A stretch of 64,000 nucleotides of DNA from Porticoccus sp. (GTDB taxonomy: Bacteria; Pseudomonadota; Gammaproteobacteria; Pseudomonadales; Porticoccaceae), in NCBI GenBank assembly GCA_018066715.1, contig JAGPWA010000091.1, positions 1 through 64,000 on the forward strand, in the 5' to 3' direction. Each line of letters begins with the position of its first letter. The first letter of the stretch is position 1. The position numbers were made by a program, and so were the translations under genes. The notes beneath the pieces are model-generated. The model saw nothing but the letters and a program-made list of their open reading frames with translations. It had not been told where the DNA came from and searched no databases. Below, in pieces: positions 18,977 through 27,990 of this stretch.

Positions 18977-19954
18977 ATGAACAAATCTGCTGTTATTTTG
19001 GTTAATCTTGGTACGCCTAATGCTCCTACAGCACGCGCTGTACGCCATTTTTTAACCCCCTTTCTTTCTGATTACCGTGTCGTGGAAGCACCACGATTAT
19101 TATGGTGGTTTGTGTTGAGGCTGATTGTTATTCCTCTACGTGCAAAAAAAGTTGCTAATGCATACCGTGAAATTTGGTGGGAAGAGGGTTCTCCATTACG
19201 GGTTGTTAGTCAACGCCAGGTATCGGCTTTGCAAGCTATGCTGGATACAGAATATGGTAGTAGTGCACCGTTGGTGCTGTCTGCAGAGACCTATGGGGAT
19301 TCCTCGCTTACTTCAAATATTGCTGCATTAAAGGCAAAGGGTATTGAGCAGTATATTGTGGTTCCTCTGTATCCACAGTATTCAGGTTCAACAACTGGTG
19401 CGATATATGATCAATTAGCTGATATCGTCAGAGGAGAGCGAAACGTACCTGATATCAACACGGTCAAATCATTCTATAATCAGCCTGAATATATAGAGGC
19501 TTTATCACAGAGTGTTTTGGCTCATTGGAAAAAGCACGGTCGTAATCAAAAACTACTCATCTCGTTCCATGGTATTCCTCAGGAATATACTGATAAGGGC
19601 GACCCTTACTATGACCAATGTATGGCAACGGCTGAAGCATTGGCGTTGGCATTACAACTCGAAGCATCTGACTGGAAGGTTGGATTTCAATCACGATTTG
19701 GACCCAAACAATGGTTACAACCTTATACCGATGAACAATTAAAGGTGTGGGTGCAGGAGGGCGTTGAATCGGTGGATGTTATCAGCCCAGCGTTTGTTGC
19801 AGATTGCCTTGAAACACTGGAAGAATTAAATATTGGCTCTCGAAAGTTGTTTATGGATGCTGGTGGTGTGGAATATTCTTACATTCCATGTGTTAACGAT
19901 TCCCCTGCATTTATTAAATCTCTTCTCTGCTTAGTTAAACAAAAATTCCTATAA
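18977..19954 (+). CDS. hemH: Ferrochelatase
   Basis: 325 residues, the bacterial class I length. LLVNLGTP-type N-terminus (AVILVNLGTPNAPTA), the active-site region LLISFHGIPQEYTDKGDPY with the catalytic histidine, and VGFQSRFGPKQWLQPYTDE are conserved. ISPAFVADCLETLEEL near the C-terminus completes the fold. It inserts ferrous iron into protoporphyrin IX. It has its own transcription unit after the adk terminator. Confidence 0.96.
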   Translation: MNKSAVILVNLGTPNAPTARAVRHFLTPFLSDYRVVEAPRLLWWFVLRLIVIPLRAKKVANAYREIWWEEGSPLRVVSQRQVSALQAMLDTEYGSSAPLVLSAETYGDSSLTSNIAALKAKGIEQYIVVPLYPQYSGSTTGAIYDQLADIVRGERNVPDINTVKSFYNQPEYIEALSQSVLAHWKKHGRNQKLLISFHGIPQEYTDKGDPYYDQCMATAEALALALQLEASDWKVGFQSRFGPKQWLQPYTDEQLKVWVQEGVESVDVISPAFVADCLETLEELNIGSRKLFMDAGGVEYSYIPCVNDSPAFIKSLLCLVKQKFL

Positions 19955-19978
19955 AATAGATAAACGTCAAAATTTGGC

Positions 19979-20012
19979 ACTATTTTCAACTAATTTGGTA
20001 AAAATAGTTGTT
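19979..20012 (+). terminator. Weak AT-rich hairpin after hemH
   Basis: ACTATTTT (19979-19986) and AAAATAGT (20001-20008) are inverted arms with a 14-base loop, followed by TGTTTTT. It is AT-only and has a long loop, so it is at best a weak terminator. The whole 19955-20113 gap is strongly AT-rich and ends in an AAGGAG ribosome site for the next gene. Confidence 0.3.
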
Positions 20013-20113
20013 TTTAGTGGATAAATATTTTTTATTGCATAAACTTTAACCATTAACAATTTTCGTTATTAAGCTAGTACGTTTTATACCCCTAAATCGT
20101 AAGGAGAAACACA

Positions 20114-21184
20114 ATGGCTCGCGTTGCAAAAAAGACGGCTATAAAAAAACCGGTACGTAAAACCGCTACCAAAAAACCAAAATCAAAAGCAAAAAAAACA
20201 ACTTCTGTATTTGATAAAGCCACTGCTCTTGTGAAGTCCATTGAAAAAGAAATAAATATACAGACGACAAAAGTGATTGCAGCGAGAAAAAAAGTATCAG
20301 TTAGCCGTGATCGGGTCGCTAAGAAGGACACCAAGGCAACGGGAGCTGCACTAAAAAAGGCCCAGCAGGATGTACGTACTCATGTGAATAAGCTCGATAA
20401 AATTGTTGCAAAAGGTGCCATTGGTAAAGCAGAGCTGCGAGCTGCGAAGCTTGTTGCTCAGGTGAAGACCCTGGAAGAAAAAGCATTGGCTCGAGTGGTC
20501 AAGACTGAGAAAAAGCTGGAAGCGGCTGTGAAGGCCGATTTGGCCAAGGCGCTGAAGCGTTATGAAAAATCATGGACAACTCAGCGAGCAAAAAAGATTG
20601 CTCGTCAGCTCAAGGCGGTAGAGAAATCCGCTCTTACTAGAGTGAAAACCGCTGAAAAGCGTTTGCATAAGCAAGCGGCTGATGTGATAAAAAAAGCAGA
20701 AGCCAAAGTAGAATCCCTTAAAGGCACTGGAAGTAAAGTGTCAGCTAAATCGGGCCCGGGTCGTCCGAAAAAAGCAACGACAGCGAAGTCTACTGCGAAA
20801 AAAACAGCAACAAAACGTGGCCCAGGTCGCCCCAAAAAGGCTGCAGCAGTTAAGAAGGCTCCTACCAAAAAGGCCGCAGCCAAGAAGACAACGACTAAAA
20901 AGACAGCTGCAAAGGGTGGTCTAGGTCGCATTAAGAAAGCAACAACGGCTAAAGCGACTACAAAGGCGGCAGTAACAGCAAAACGCAGTCCGGGTCGGCC
21001 AAAGAAATCAGCGGTGACAGCAAAGCCGGCAGTGAAAGCGACCGTTAAAAAAACAGCGACAAAGAAAAAGGCTGTAGTGAAAAAGCCCGTAGCTAAGAAA
21101 ATAGCAGCTAAAAAACCATCGGTTAAGAAGCCGGTAGTCAATACAGCAGTTACTCCAACGGCTAAAAATCCAGCGACAAGTTAA
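20114..21184 (+). CDS. AlgP-like / histone-H1-like lysine-rich AT-hook protein
   Basis: 356 residues, very rich in Lys, Ala and Thr. The N-terminal third is basic, and the centre (about residues 35-200) is a charged, coiled-coil-prone helical region. The C-terminal half is a low-complexity tail of AxKK, VKK and TKK repeats containing AT-hook cores: GPGRPKK twice, SPGRPKK once, plus a degenerate GLGRIKK. This layout resembles Pseudomonas AlgP (AlgR3) and eukaryotic H1 tails, which bind DNA nonspecifically or at AT-rich minor grooves. Nucleoid association is therefore likely but inferred. Tail length may vary between strains through repeat slippage. A strong AAGGAG precedes the ATG. Confidence 0.8.
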   Translation: MARVAKKTAIKKPVRKTATKKPKSKAKKTTSVFDKATALVKSIEKEINIQTTKVIAARKKVSVSRDRVAKKDTKATGAALKKAQQDVRTHVNKLDKIVAKGAIGKAELRAAKLVAQVKTLEEKALARVVKTEKKLEAAVKADLAKALKRYEKSWTTQRAKKIARQLKAVEKSALTRVKTAEKRLHKQAADVIKKAEAKVESLKGTGSKVSAKSGPGRPKKATTAKSTAKKTATKRGPGRPKKAAAVKKAPTKKAAAKKTTTKKTAAKGGLGRIKKATTAKATTKAAVTAKRSPGRPKKSAVTAKPAVKATVKKTATKKKAVVKKPVAKKIAAKKPSVKKPVVNTAVTPTAKNPATS

Positions 21185-21257
21185 TTCGCTGGATAGATAC
21201 AAACCCTAGAAAAAGAACTCAGACTGCCTCTGTTCTTACATACAAACAGGTTACAAT

Positions 21258-21282
21258 CCCCCGCTCGACGGGGGTTTTTTTT
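21258..21282 (+). terminator. Rho-independent terminator after the AlgP-like gene
   Basis: CCCCCG, loop CTCGA, CGGGGG, then eight Ts. It ends three bases before the tsaB GTG start codon, so the hairpin and T-tract occupy the tsaB leader and ribosome-binding region. Confidence 0.92.
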
Positions 21283-21285
21283 GCC

Positions 21286-21984
21286 GTGACAAATATTCTT
21301 GCCATTGATACATCAACACCAGCCTGTTCCGCAGCTTTGCTCTGTGGAAACGATCAGGTTTTTCGCCACAAGCTTGCTAGCAGGGAGCACACTCGCCTAA
21401 TCTTACCGATGGTTGATGAGGTGCTCAGTGAGGCGGGACTAGTACTTTCACAGCTCGATGCCCTGGCATTTACCGCGGGCCCAGGGTCTTTTACTGGTAT
21501 CCGTATCGGTTTTGGTGTTGTGCAGGGGTTGGCTTTTGGTGCTGACCTACCTGTTATTCCTGTTTCCAGTTTAGAAACATTGGCTCATACAGCCATTCGA
21601 AGACTGGCTATTTCAGCAGGAACCTATGTATTGCCAATGCTTGATGCCCGAATGGATGAAGTCTATTGGGGGTTGTTTGAGTACAACGGGACAGACTTGA
21701 ATCGTGTTAGTAGAGATAGCCTAACCCCTCCGGAAGAGGTTGCATCTCTTTTTCCTGAACGACCCCATACCGTCATAGGTGATGGCTGGAATTACGCAGA
21801 TCGTATTCCTTTAGAACCCGGAGTATTTGATTCTACGTTACTACCTGAAGCTAGAGATGTACTTACCATTGCCTTGCGGGAAGTAAACGCTGGAAAGACG
21901 TGTTCTGTTGATCAGGCCCAACCGGTGTACCTGAGAAATGAAATTACCTGGAAAAAACGCCAACGGTTACGGCAAGTAACATGA
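21286..21984 (+). CDS. tsaB: tRNA t6A37 biosynthesis protein TsaB
   Basis: 232 residues. The N-terminus TNILAIDTSTPACSAALL and the segment AFTAGPGSFTGIRIGFGVVQGLA are TsaB signatures (ASKHA fold, partner of TsaD/TsaE). The protein scaffolds the enzyme that makes threonylcarbamoyladenosine at tRNA position 37. The GTG start at 21286 is fixed by the conserved N-terminus, yet the upstream region is a terminator and no Shine-Dalgarno is visible. TACAAT at 21252-21257 could be a -10 element, which would give a very short leader. rimI, a common neighbour, is absent. Confidence 0.93.
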   Translation: MTNILAIDTSTPACSAALLCGNDQVFRHKLASREHTRLILPMVDEVLSEAGLVLSQLDALAFTAGPGSFTGIRIGFGVVQGLAFGADLPVIPVSSLETLAHTAIRRLAISAGTYVLPMLDARMDEVYWGLFEYNGTDLNRVSRDSLTPPEEVASLFPERPHTVIGDGWNYADRIPLEPGVFDSTLLPEARDVLTIALREVNAGKTCSVDQAQPVYLRNEITWKKRQRLRQVT

Positions 21985-22019
21985 ACGGCGATTAAAAATA
22001 ACAAAGGTCGAGAATAATA

Positions 22020-22820
22020 TTGGATACAGTGCAGGTCATCTTTCTGGCAATAGTGCAGGGACTCACAGAGTTTTTACCTATATCCAGTTCTGCGCATCTT
22101 ATTTTGCCATCTGCTCTTTTGGGCTGGGAAGATCAGGGGCTTGCCTTTGATGTGGCGGTACATGTTGGCTCCTTACTAGCCGTTTTAATGTATTTTCGCC
22201 AAGATATTAAAGTGTTGGTCGTGTGTTGGTGTCAGAGCCTCACCGGGGGCCAACAAACACCAGAAAGTCGTTTGGGTTGGCATATTATTCTGGCCACTAT
22301 TCCTGCTGGCTTGGCAGGGCTTTTCTTGGGTGATTTGATTGAGCTTCATCTACGCTCCATCGCTGTCATTGCATTTACCACTATTGTGTTCGGTATTATT
22401 TTAGGCCTGTCGGATAAATTCAGTTTGAGGGTCAAAAACCTTCATCAGTTTACTTGGCGTTCGGCTTTAATTGTGGGGTGCGCCCAAGCTCTCGCGTTAA
22501 TTCCAGGGACATCCCGATCTGGTATTACCATTACTGCTGCATTGGCCATGGGATTTGATCGTATCGCGGCGGCAAGGTTTTCGTTTCTATTAGCCATCCC
22601 CATTATTGTGTTGAGTGGTGGTTATAAAGGGATGCAGTTACTGCAACTCACTATGGTGCCCTGGTTTGATATTCTACTGGGAGCGGTGCTATCGGCCGTT
22701 ACTGCCTACTGCTGTATTCATGTCTTTCTTACCTGGGTTAATCGAATCGGTATGCTGCCCTTTGTTGTGTATCGAATGATTCTTGGGGCTATTTTGATCG
22801 CTATCCTCTTGAATGGTTAG
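22020..22820 (+). CDS. uppP: Undecaprenyl-diphosphatase UppP (BacA)
   Basis: 266-residue polytopic inner-membrane phosphatase that regenerates undecaprenyl phosphate for peptidoglycan and O-antigen synthesis and confers bacitracin tolerance. Signature motifs are VQGLTEFLPISSSAHLILP near the N-terminus and ALIPGTSRSGITITAAL near residue 165. About seven to eight membrane segments are visible. The start is TTG 22020, with GAG about eight bases upstream; GTG 22029 is an alternative. It sits 35 bases behind tsaB, so the two may be cotranscribed. Confidence 0.94.
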   Translation: MDTVQVIFLAIVQGLTEFLPISSSAHLILPSALLGWEDQGLAFDVAVHVGSLLAVLMYFRQDIKVLVVCWCQSLTGGQQTPESRLGWHIILATIPAGLAGLFLGDLIELHLRSIAVIAFTTIVFGIILGLSDKFSLRVKNLHQFTWRSALIVGCAQALALIPGTSRSGITITAALAMGFDRIAAARFSFLLAIPIIVLSGGYKGMQLLQLTMVPWFDILLGAVLSAVTAYCCIHVFLTWVNRIGMLPFVVYRMILGAILIAILLNG

Positions 22821-22825
22821 TAAGA

Positions 22826-22849
22826 CATCAAGTCGCGTTTATCTTGATG
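22826..22849 (+). terminator. Hairpin after uppP, possible terminator
   Basis: CATCAAG (22826-22832) and CTTGATG (22843-22849) form a 7-bp perfect stem six bases after the uppP stop. No T-run follows, so this is tentative. The remainder of the 22821-23032 gap shows no ORF. Confidence 0.35.
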
Positions 22850-23032
22850 CTGTGATATGGCAACTAATATACGGCCGTAAATAACCCAAGCTATACTGTC
22901 ACTAGGTGACTTGCTGTTGAGTTATTGGCAGGAGTTGGCGAACTTTTGTCACTAAATCGAGTTCGTTGTTCGCTGATATGTTTAAACTCAAAACTTTTCG
23001 CCCATTCGTGATAGGTGAGGTAGGTAGATGAT

Positions 23033-23434
23033 ATGAATAGTCAGAGAAAAATTAGTGCTTTTGTTCTAATGCTAATGATCAGCTTCACTGTGAATGCAGA
23101 GAAGGTCTATGAGCGTACGAATTCGCAAGGAGTCGCGGAGTTCAGCGATCAACCGACCCCTGATTCTGAAGTTGTTGATGTAAAACCAAATATTGTGGAA
23201 GTTGTTCAACCAGAGCCCGGAGAGCCACGGCATGAATCAGCTAAACCGGCATCGCGTGAACAAGGCAGCGTTAGGGTTGTAGACGAAGGTGTTGAAGATG
23301 AAGGCAACAACAGTAATTACTACGACGATGATGTGAGGAGGCGTGAGAATCGTGTGCGTCGTGAGCATCGTGAGACTCATCAGTCTCGTCCGCAGCATAA
23401 GGGTGCTGCGCGTGGCGGTGGGGGTCATAGATAA
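23033..23434 (+). CDS. Secreted DUF4124-domain protein
   Basis: 133 residues. The signal peptide is ISAFVLMLMISFTVNA. The mature N-terminus KVYERTNSQGVAEFSDQPTP matches the DUF4124 pattern (Y-x-W/R-x-D/N-x-x-G-x-x-x-Y/F-S-D-x-P). The C-terminal half is highly charged (acidic DEGVEDEG, then RRRENRVRREHRE) and ends in a glycine-rich RGGGGHR tail, which suggests disorder. Function is unknown; the domain is common in periplasmic proteins of gammaproteobacteria. A GGTGAGGTAGG-like ribosome region precedes the ATG. Confidence 0.72.
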   Translation: MNSQRKISAFVLMLMISFTVNAEKVYERTNSQGVAEFSDQPTPDSEVVDVKPNIVEVVQPEPGEPRHESAKPASREQGSVRVVDEGVEDEGNNSNYYDDDVRRRENRVRREHRETHQSRPQHKGAARGGGGHR

Positions 23435-23566
23435 ATTTTTTGTCTCTGGTCTTTAAGTCTAGCAGGGGCTCTATAGCCGAGCTCTGGTTTTTACTAAAGT
23501 TCTAATTGTAATGACATGTGGTAATAGGACGCAGGAATTAGTGACGCTAGTAGCTTGGGCATCTGA

Positions 23567-26470
23567 ATGAAAAAGAATAATTTGAAGAAACAGGGAGGGT
23601 GGCACTGGGTTACCCGTGCCTTGCTATGGGTCTCAAGCTTACTCTTGGGGCTGCTTGTTATTTTCACCGTCTTGTTGTCGGTTCTGGATGATGATGATTA
23701 TCGGGTAGCTCTTATCTGGGGAGTTGACCGTTTCCTCGATAGCACACTAGAAATAAACGGGCCATTTACCATCAGCTTCGGAAAGGAGCTGGAGCTGGAG
23801 GCAAAAAAGGTTCATTTAAAAGCCAATGATGGTACTTATGAACTATCGATCGGTGATTTTTCTGGTCGGCAGAAACTAGGTTCATATCTGAAAACAGGTA
23901 CCTTGTGGATTAATGATCTTACCTTTACCGATGTTTATGTTGATATCAATATAAAGGAGCGAGGCCTTGATCAAAAAAATGGGCTGGAAGCTTTTTCCAT
24001 CCCTCCCATCATTATAGAAAAGCTAGATTTTAAGAATATCACCGTGGTCTATAGGCGCGGTGATCTACAGGAATCAGAGACCTTCACTTTACGCGAGTTA
24101 ATTGTCGATGATTCTCTAAATCAGGGGCCCGTGAAAGTATATGGAGCAGGAAGCCTTGATTCACGTTCTTTTGTCCTAGAAGGCACCTTGGGGGCTCTCT
24201 CCCAAATCCAGGATAACAGTCAGATATATCCTGTTGATTTAAGCTTGGTCAGCGACACGCTGAAGGCCTCATTAACCGGAGGGATAAATGATCCCATCAC
24301 CGGAGAAGGCCTTGAGTTCCAATTGGAGATCAATGATTCATACATTGGCAGTGTTCTGCAGCTGGTTGACAGCACCATTCCCAATTTTACTAAATTCAGC
24401 CTTACGGCAGGCATCCGTGGAGATATCTCGGCTCCACGGCTTGAAGCTGTGGCAGCGAGTCTATATGGGCTGGATGGTTTTGAAGCACAGGTTAGAGGAG
24501 CCATTGATAACGTAGTTTTATCGAAAGGGTTACAGCTGGATGTAAGCCTAAAGGCACCGAAGATAAAAAGCTTATCAGGCCTAGGCTTACTTGGTGAAGA
24601 CCCAGTTGATGAGACCCTGCTAGCGTTAGGCCCTGTGAGTTTTAGTGGCAAACTCTCGGGTGATCTTGATGCCCTAAAGCTGGCCGGCGCTGCCCTGAGC
24701 TTAAAGGGATTGGATGGTGTCGATATGACAGCTCATGGGGCTGTTGACAACTTAATCTCGGTGCAAGGAATAAATTGGGATGTGAGCCTAAAGGCCCCCA
24801 ATATAAAAAGCCTATCGGATCTAGGCTTGCTTGCTGAAGAATCGCTTGATGAGGATATATTGGCGTTAGGTCCTGTTGATTTTAGCGCGGCCCTAACGGG
24901 GAGTAAGGAAAAGCAGCTTATTGAGGATATTCTGGTCAATGTAGGCCCCACAGATAGCCCTAGCATAAAGGCAAGCGGTACTGTACAGATGAGCCTTCCA
25001 GAGATGGTGAGGGTGGTGTCTAAATGGGATGTGGCGGCTGAAGTGGTGATTAAAACGATCGTGAAAGAGCTACAACCTGGCAATCTTGGCCGCCTGAAAG
25101 GCGCAATTAGTGGCTCTGTTCAGAATGATCGTTGGCATATCGAAAAAATCGATATTGCCTCCACTGACACCGACATGTATCAACTCAACCTTGAGGGAGC
25201 GTTCAATGAAAAAGAGCCTGATCAGGGATCGTTTCGAGGCGACTTGAGCGTTGCACAACCGATGGCACTGGGTGCTCTATTTGGGGTGGACCTAAAGGGG
25301 TTCGCGCCCTATACAGCCAGTGGGGCGGTAGAGGTAGATAAAGACCGACTTACTTATCAGGGAAAAATGCGTATAGGTGAGACAGAAGGTAGCATGGCAT
25401 TGATGACTATACAGGTAGATGGCCAGACGCAGGTGAGTGGGAAAATGACGATACCTGTGATGCATTTGTCTGATCTGGGTATAACTAAAGTCACGACAGA
25501 TAATACTGGTAAGCTTGCCAGTCAGTCAAAAGCAGGCCAGAGAAAAACGGAAGATACGGACAAAGCTAAATCTGAGGATGTTGATGATCAGCCCTTTTTT
25601 AGTCACGATGTTTTGGATTTTTCCGGATTAAGTGATCTTGATTTGGACCTTGCCGTTTCGATTGATCAGATTATCGGCGCGGGTGTCACTGTCGGTCACT
25701 TGGAGGGGCAGGTTAACGTTAAAAATTCAGTGTTGCGCATAAAACCCATGCAGATAGCTATTGAGGGTGGGGTAGCTGACCTTGAGCTAGAATTGAATGC
25801 CAATAATACACCTAAATTTAGCCTCGATATGCATGCTAGTAATCTAGCGCTAGGGTCATGGATATCTGATTCTCAGCAGGAGATTAAGGTTGCGGGGGAA
25901 GTCAATCTTGATGTTGATCTTCAAGGTGAAGGGGATTCTTTCCATGAGTGGATATCGAGCCTAGATGGTGGTGTTCATTTTGGACTTGAAAATGCACGTA
26001 TCCCAAGGAAATACGTAGAGATTCTTACTGTTGATGTATTTGGTTGGGCATTAGGCAAGGCTAAAATTAAAGATAAAGATGCTTTATTGGATTGTGTCAT
26101 GGCGACGTTTGATATCGATAAAGGCGTTGCCGTCAGTCAGTTGTTAATTGCTGACGGGCCTAACCTATCAATTGAAGGCCGCACGACACTTAATTTTGGG
26201 GAGGAGAGCATGGATATGGTCTTGCTGCCAAAGCAAAAGAAGCGCTGGTATTCAGATGTTTCTGCGCTTCACATTAAAGGTCCTATGGTTAATCCAAAGG
26301 TGACGGCTGTACCGAAGAAAACCGCTGCCACTAGAATTGGCACACTTGTGTTTGTGCCGGGCGTCGCCATTCCAGTCTTTATGGTAGGTGAGCTAAGGAG
26401 TTTGTTCGGTCGGGGCGAGACAGCGAGCACCGGCTGTGAGAGTGTTGTTGCAACGTTAGAAGGTCAATAA
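23567..26470 (+). CDS. AsmA-family envelope protein with internal duplication
   Basis: 967 residues. One N-terminal membrane anchor (about 15-41) is followed by a very long predicted periplasmic beta-rich region. The C-terminal portion with LDVDLQGEGDSFHEWISSLDGGVHFG is typical of the AsmA C-terminal domain. AsmA-like proteins (AsmA, TamB, YhdP, YdbH) are thought to bridge inner and outer membranes in phospholipid transport, so that role is inferred. An 80-residue unit with the SLKAPxIKSLSxLGLL core is tandemly duplicated in frame (24422-24901). About residues 645-675 form a charged, low-complexity linker (SKAGQRKTEDTDKAKSED). Confidence 0.85.
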   Translation: MKKNNLKKQGGWHWVTRALLWVSSLLLGLLVIFTVLLSVLDDDDYRVALIWGVDRFLDSTLEINGPFTISFGKELELEAKKVHLKANDGTYELSIGDFSGRQKLGSYLKTGTLWINDLTFTDVYVDINIKERGLDQKNGLEAFSIPPIIIEKLDFKNITVVYRRGDLQESETFTLRELIVDDSLNQGPVKVYGAGSLDSRSFVLEGTLGALSQIQDNSQIYPVDLSLVSDTLKASLTGGINDPITGEGLEFQLEINDSYIGSVLQLVDSTIPNFTKFSLTAGIRGDISAPRLEAVAASLYGLDGFEAQVRGAIDNVVLSKGLQLDVSLKAPKIKSLSGLGLLGEDPVDETLLALGPVSFSGKLSGDLDALKLAGAALSLKGLDGVDMTAHGAVDNLISVQGINWDVSLKAPNIKSLSDLGLLAEESLDEDILALGPVDFSAALTGSKEKQLIEDILVNVGPTDSPSIKASGTVQMSLPEMVRVVSKWDVAAEVVIKTIVKELQPGNLGRLKGAISGSVQNDRWHIEKIDIASTDTDMYQLNLEGAFNEKEPDQGSFRGDLSVAQPMALGALFGVDLKGFAPYTASGAVEVDKDRLTYQGKMRIGETEGSMALMTIQVDGQTQVSGKMTIPVMHLSDLGITKVTTDNTGKLASQSKAGQRKTEDTDKAKSEDVDDQPFFSHDVLDFSGLSDLDLDLAVSIDQIIGAGVTVGHLEGQVNVKNSVLRIKPMQIAIEGGVADLELELNANNTPKFSLDMHASNLALGSWISDSQQEIKVAGEVNLDVDLQGEGDSFHEWISSLDGGVHFGLENARIPRKYVEILTVDVFGWALGKAKIKDKDALLDCVMATFDIDKGVAVSQLLIADGPNLSIEGRTTLNFGEESMDMVLLPKQKKRWYSDVSALHIKGPMVNPKVTAVPKKTAATRIGTLVFVPGVAIPVFMVGELRSLFGRGETASTGCESVVATLEGQ
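24422..24901 (+). repeat. In-frame tandem duplication, two 240-bp units
   Basis: Units 24422-24661 and 24662-24901 each encode 80 residues. They share VSLKAPxIKSLSxLGLL and LALGPVxFS at equal spacing. The units have diverged at many positions, so the duplication is not recent. It lies in the middle of the AsmA-family gene and lengthens the presumed periplasmic beta-groove. Confidence 0.85.
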
Positions 26471-26475
26471 TAATC

Positions 26476-26499
26476 GCATTGGCATTGGCATTGGCATTG
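26476..26499 (+). repeat. Hexanucleotide microsatellite (GCATTG)x4
   Basis: Four perfect GCATTG units follow the AsmA gene stop by a few bases. The tract is intergenic, before apeB, so length changes would not alter a reading frame but could alter spacing or mRNA ends. Confidence 0.85.
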
Positions 26500-26565
26500 G
26501 CGGCTTAAAAATTCAAGCTCACTTGAGCAGAAGAAGTCTACGCATAGTAATAACAGGAACGATTA

Positions 26566-27873
26566 ATGGGTAATCAACAATACAACCAGGCGTTACTGGA
26601 ATTCATTCACAACTCACCAACGCCATTTCACGCAGTGAATAATATACAGATGGAGTTGGAATCTGGGGGGTTTATACCTCTGGTTGAAGAGGACAGTTGG
26701 AATGTCGTGCCCGGAGGGCGTTACTACGTGACCCGAAACGGATCCTCGATCATCGCGTTTGTCATGGGACGCAATTCCGTCACTGATTCCGGTATTCGTA
26801 TGGTGGGTGCTCATACCGACAGTCCCTGCTTGAAGGTCAAACCAAACCCTGAGTTACACAAACACAATTATTTTCAGTTGGGCGTAGAGGTCTATGGCGG
26901 GGCGTTGCTCAACCCATGGTTTGATCGCGACCTCTCTATTGCTGGCCGACTCATTTTTAATGTCGGTGATGGCCGTTTACAGAAAGCACTAGTGGATATG
27001 AAAAAGCCGGTGGCGGTAATCCCCAGCTTGGCAATCCATTTGGACTCAGAGGCCAATAGCAACCGTAAGATAAATTCTCAGACCGATATTCCACCGATAC
27101 TTTTTAAGTGCGGAGAGAATCGTGAGGAGGACTTTAGAGCACTTATGGCTGCACAGCTGCTGGGGCAATATGGTGACTCTATGGAGCTTCAGGTACTAGA
27201 CTATGACCTTTATCTTTATGATTGCCAGAAGCCCGCGATAACAGGGCTTAATGAGGATTTCATTTCCAGTGCTAGGCTAGATAACTTACTGAGTTGTTTT
27301 ACCGGGATGAAGGCACTCCTTGAAGCCGGTGATCAGGTGACCACGATGCTCATCTGTAATGACCATGAAGAGGTTGGGAGTACCTCCGCCTGTGGTGCCA
27401 ATGGCCCCATGCTTAAATCGTTAATCGAGCGTTTATATCCGGATGCGGAGGATCGGGCCCGTGCTATTAGTCAGTCATTACTGGTTTCTGCAGACAATGC
27501 TCACGGTATTCATCCCAACTACAGCGACAAGCATGATGGTAATCACGGCCCTATCCTAAACAATGGGCCAGTGATAAAAACCAATGCCAACCAGCGTTAT
27601 GCTACCAACGGTATTACCTCCTCAATCTTTAGGCATCTTTGTGAGCAACAGAACATCCCTGTGCAGTCATTTGTTAGTCGCACAGATTTAGGGTGTGGGA
27701 GCACGATTGGTCCCATCACAGCAGCAAGCATTGGTGTTCAGACGCTTGATGTGGGTGTCCCTACCTTTGCCATGCACTCAATACGAGAGCTGGCCGGAAC
27801 TGAAGATGCCTACAATCTCTACCGGGCTTTAACCGGCTTTTATAACTATGAAGAGAGCCTGATCATTAATTAG
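26566..27873 (+). CDS. apeB: M18-family aspartyl-type aminopeptidase ApeB
   Basis: 435 residues. The zinc-ligand regions MVGAHTDSPCLKVKPNP (His-Asp), CNDHEEVGSTSACGA (Glu-Glu pair) and SADNAHGIHPNY are present. The terminal histidine lies in VPTFAMHSIRELAG. This is the full M18 architecture (related to human DNPEP and yeast Ape1). It is a cytosolic dodecameric metalloaminopeptidase, probably for acidic N-terminal residues. It stands alone, with the hexamer microsatellite upstream. Confidence 0.94.
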   Translation: MGNQQYNQALLEFIHNSPTPFHAVNNIQMELESGGFIPLVEEDSWNVVPGGRYYVTRNGSSIIAFVMGRNSVTDSGIRMVGAHTDSPCLKVKPNPELHKHNYFQLGVEVYGGALLNPWFDRDLSIAGRLIFNVGDGRLQKALVDMKKPVAVIPSLAIHLDSEANSNRKINSQTDIPPILFKCGENREEDFRALMAAQLLGQYGDSMELQVLDYDLYLYDCQKPAITGLNEDFISSARLDNLLSCFTGMKALLEAGDQVTTMLICNDHEEVGSTSACGANGPMLKSLIERLYPDAEDRARAISQSLLVSADNAHGIHPNYSDKHDGNHGPILNNGPVIKTNANQRYATNGITSSIFRHLCEQQNIPVQSFVSRTDLGCGSTIGPITAASIGVQTLDVGVPTFAMHSIRELAGTEDAYNLYRALTGFYNYEESLIIN

Positions 27874-27990
27874 GATTGAATTGGATCGGCCTCTACTTTA
27901 TTACTCGGATGAAATCCGTATGATGGGCGCGACTATTCATTATTAGTAGAACCAGTTAATAAAAAAACAGCCCTTGAGCATAAAGCACCT

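Noticed and set aside
20605-21141. 178-residue hydrophobic ORF on the minus strand
   Set aside because: Antisense shadow of the lysine/alanine-rich AlgP-like gene; AAA and GCA codons read back as Phe, Leu, Ala and Val codons, mimicking a membrane protein.
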